A stretch of DNA of 6,287 nt from JAVBMP01 sp031552315 (GTDB taxonomy: Bacteria; Desulfobacterota; Desulfovibrionia; Desulfovibrionales; Desulfovibrionaceae). The DNA is taken from NCBI GenBank assembly GCA_031552315.1, contig JAVBMP010000089.1, positions 1-6,287 of the forward strand. The letters run 5' to 3'. Made by a program: the position numbers and the translations under genes. Positions 5,089 through 6,287 of this stretch are shown here, one piece after another. The notes under the pieces were generated by a model. That model searched no databases. It saw only the letters and a list, made by a program, of their open reading frames with translations, and was not told the DNA's origin. How positions within the stretch are numbered: the stretch's first letter is position 1; every line of letters starts with the position of its first letter.

Positions 5089-6287
5089 TTATGCACCGGT
5101 CTCGTCCAGAGGCAACGCCGCGCTGCCCAGGCGCAGGTGGCGCACGCCGTCCGGCCAGTTTTGGGGGCGCTCTTCCGGGGGTACGCATTCTGTGTACCAG
5201 GCGGCAAGGCTGGCCGGGGTTGCGTCTTTTACCCGCAAGGCAGCAAACCGCTTCATAAGGTGCGGCAAGTTAGCCGCGTGGGGCAGCAGTTCCAGCAGCC
5301 CGGCCGGGTGTGGTTCATCATCAATGTACTGGCAAAAGGGCATGAATACGGAACCAAGTTCCACCCGCCCGGCTGACAGGGGCGGGATATTTGCGGGCGG
5401 CACGTCCAAGGGCGGCAAATCCTGAGGCGGCGGATTTTTTAAACGCGAACCCGGCAGCGGGGTTGCGGACGGCATATTTACGAACGGCGTGTTTGCGGAA
5501 AGCGGCTTTGCGGGCGCTTCGGCCATGCCGCTATCCATGCCGCCACGCTTCGTGCCGTTGCCATGTTCCGTGCCGAAGCAGTCATGCAGCCTGCCCAGCA
5601 TGGCGGGAAGGTAGTCAACCATGTAGATGCCGCCCTGAAAAGCCAGGCCATGCGCCAGCAATACCAGATAGGAACAAAACAGGCCGGGCCGCAGGCTGCC
5701 GTTGCGCAGCCCTTCAAGCAGGGCGGCGCTTTCCATGGGAAATTCCCTGTTCCCGCCATGCAGGGAATGCAGGGTGGAATCTTTGGGCAGCAGGGCATGG
5801 CGGCGGCCTTTGGCGTCTATATGCCAAAAAAAGGCTGTACCGCCGCCCTTGACCTCTGAATCTTCCGCCAGACGCGCCGCTTCCGGGTTCCAGCAACCGG
5901 GAATGCCGCACAGGGCGCGGTACACGGCCCGGCGCGTTTCCGGGCGGCACAGGATATGCCAAAACAGGGAGCCTGGTCTTTCAAGTTCCCGGCACAAAAG
6001 TTCACCCGCCACGTCCTCAAGGTCAAGGAAGACCAGGGGCGGGGCCTGTTCACCCAGGCAGGCGCGCCACAGTGAGGCGTTTATCAGGCTGGCCTGGTCT
6101 GAAAAACGCGCGCAATTCAGCACCGCGTCCGTTTCAATATGTTCCCGCACTATTTGGGCGGCCGCCGCGAATTCATGGGGCCGCAAATCCAGTTTGGCCC
6201 AGTTGCGCAAGGCGGCGCGGCAATGTTCACGGGTCAGGGCCGGGGCGGATCCAACGCACACGTCAGAAAAAGCCGCCGGGAAAAGCG
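5089..6287 (-). CDS. Conserved-type hypothetical protein, probably 5'-partial
   Basis: I do not recognise this protein. The frame stays open from its TAA stop to the right window edge. The first possible start inside the window, GTG 6261-6259, has no Shine-Dalgarno before it, so the true start is probably outside. From that GTG it would have 390 residues. Visible parts: an alpha-helical N-terminal part (to about 120) with several cysteines, a central stretch GGGTAFFWHIDAKGRRHALL (139-158), a hydrophobic glycine-containing segment around 195-219 (LVLLAHGLAFQGGIYMVDYL), a low-complexity proline-rich linker (about 245-297) and a C-terminal part to 390. No signal peptide or clear membrane helix is seen in the available part. 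It is convergent with dsrABD and shares its terminator. Base composition is more GC-rich than in the dsr genes. Regular codon structure and high third-position GC support real coding. Confidence 0.75.
   Translation of the reverse strand, partial: LFPAAFSDVCVGSAPALTREHCRAALRNWAKLDLRPHEFAAAAQIVREHIETDAVLNCARFSDQASLINASLWRACLGEQAPPLVFLDLEDVAGELLCRELERPGSLFWHILCRPETRRAVYRALCGIPGCWNPEAARLAEDSEVKGGGTAFFWHIDAKGRRHALLPKDSTLHSLHGGNREFPMESAALLEGLRNGSLRPGLFCSYLVLLAHGLAFQGGIYMVDYLPAMLGRLHDCFGTEHGNGTKRGGMDSGMAEAPAKPLSANTPFVNMPSATPLPGSRLKNPPPQDLPPLDVPPANIPPLSAGRVELGSVFMPFCQYIDDEPHPAGLLELLPHAANLPHLMKRFAALRVKDATPASLAAWYTECVPPEERPQNWPDGVRHLRLGSAALPLDETGA
5371..5430 (-). repeat. Proline-rich pentapeptide repeat inside the unknown protein
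   Basis: Counted from GTG 6261, residues 278-297 read as four tandem pentads PPQDL, PPLDV, PPANI and PPLSA, that is PP-x-(D/N/S)-(L/V/I/A). A looser proline-spaced stretch (residues 250-271, about 5449-5514) precedes it. The repeat probably forms an extended polyproline-type linker between two folded parts. Its 15-bp unit makes length change by slippage possible. Confidence 0.7.

Noticed and set aside
5040..5425. Plus-strand open frames starting in or near the terminator after dsrD
   Set aside because: They begin within the terminator hairpin and run antisense to the minus-strand gene; they have no ribosome binding site and low-complexity products.

Overview
The window carries the core of dissimilatory (bi)sulfite reduction, dsrA-dsrB-dsrD, from a sulfate- or sulfite-reducing member of the Desulfovibrionaceae (Desulfovibrio/Bilophila-like Desulfobacterota). 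The assignment rests on full-length DsrA (435 aa) and DsrB (382 aa) that match the Desulfovibrio type along their whole length, with every cluster-binding cysteine in place, and on DsrD directly behind them. The species cannot be named from this window.

Layout. Positions 25-1584 (minus) encode a 12-helix major facilitator transporter of the Spinster/anion-cation-symporter type, with an unusually long loop between its last two helices. Positions 1585-2147 are a divergent intergenic region. It holds a 21-bp dyad, several repeated short words, a good sigma70-type promoter (TTGACA-17-TAGCAT) and a leader of roughly 138 nt with two hairpins. Then come dsrA (2148-3455) and dsrB (3470-4618) with a 14-nt gap, a structured 172-nt spacer with a 13-bp hairpin and an attenuator-like hairpin, and dsrD (4791-5012). 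A strong bidirectional terminator (5028-5069) closes the operon. From the right edge a convergent minus-strand gene of unknown function (5089 to the edge, probably lacking its 5' end) runs into the same terminator. It is visibly more GC-rich than the dsr genes and contains a proline-rich pentapeptide repeat.

How the genes work together. DsrAB forms the cytoplasmic alpha2beta2 siroheme enzyme that reduces sulfite and passes sulfur to DsrC (not in this window). DsrD is a small winged-helix protein reported to activate DsrAB allosterically. The divergent transporter might import an organic anion or a sulfur oxyanion/sulfonate, but only its position suggests this. I see no RNA gene, CRISPR array, insertion sequence or phage element. 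The known system here is conventional. The less explained parts are the dsr upstream region and leader, the dsrB-dsrD spacer, the insertion in the transporter, and the unknown convergent gene.
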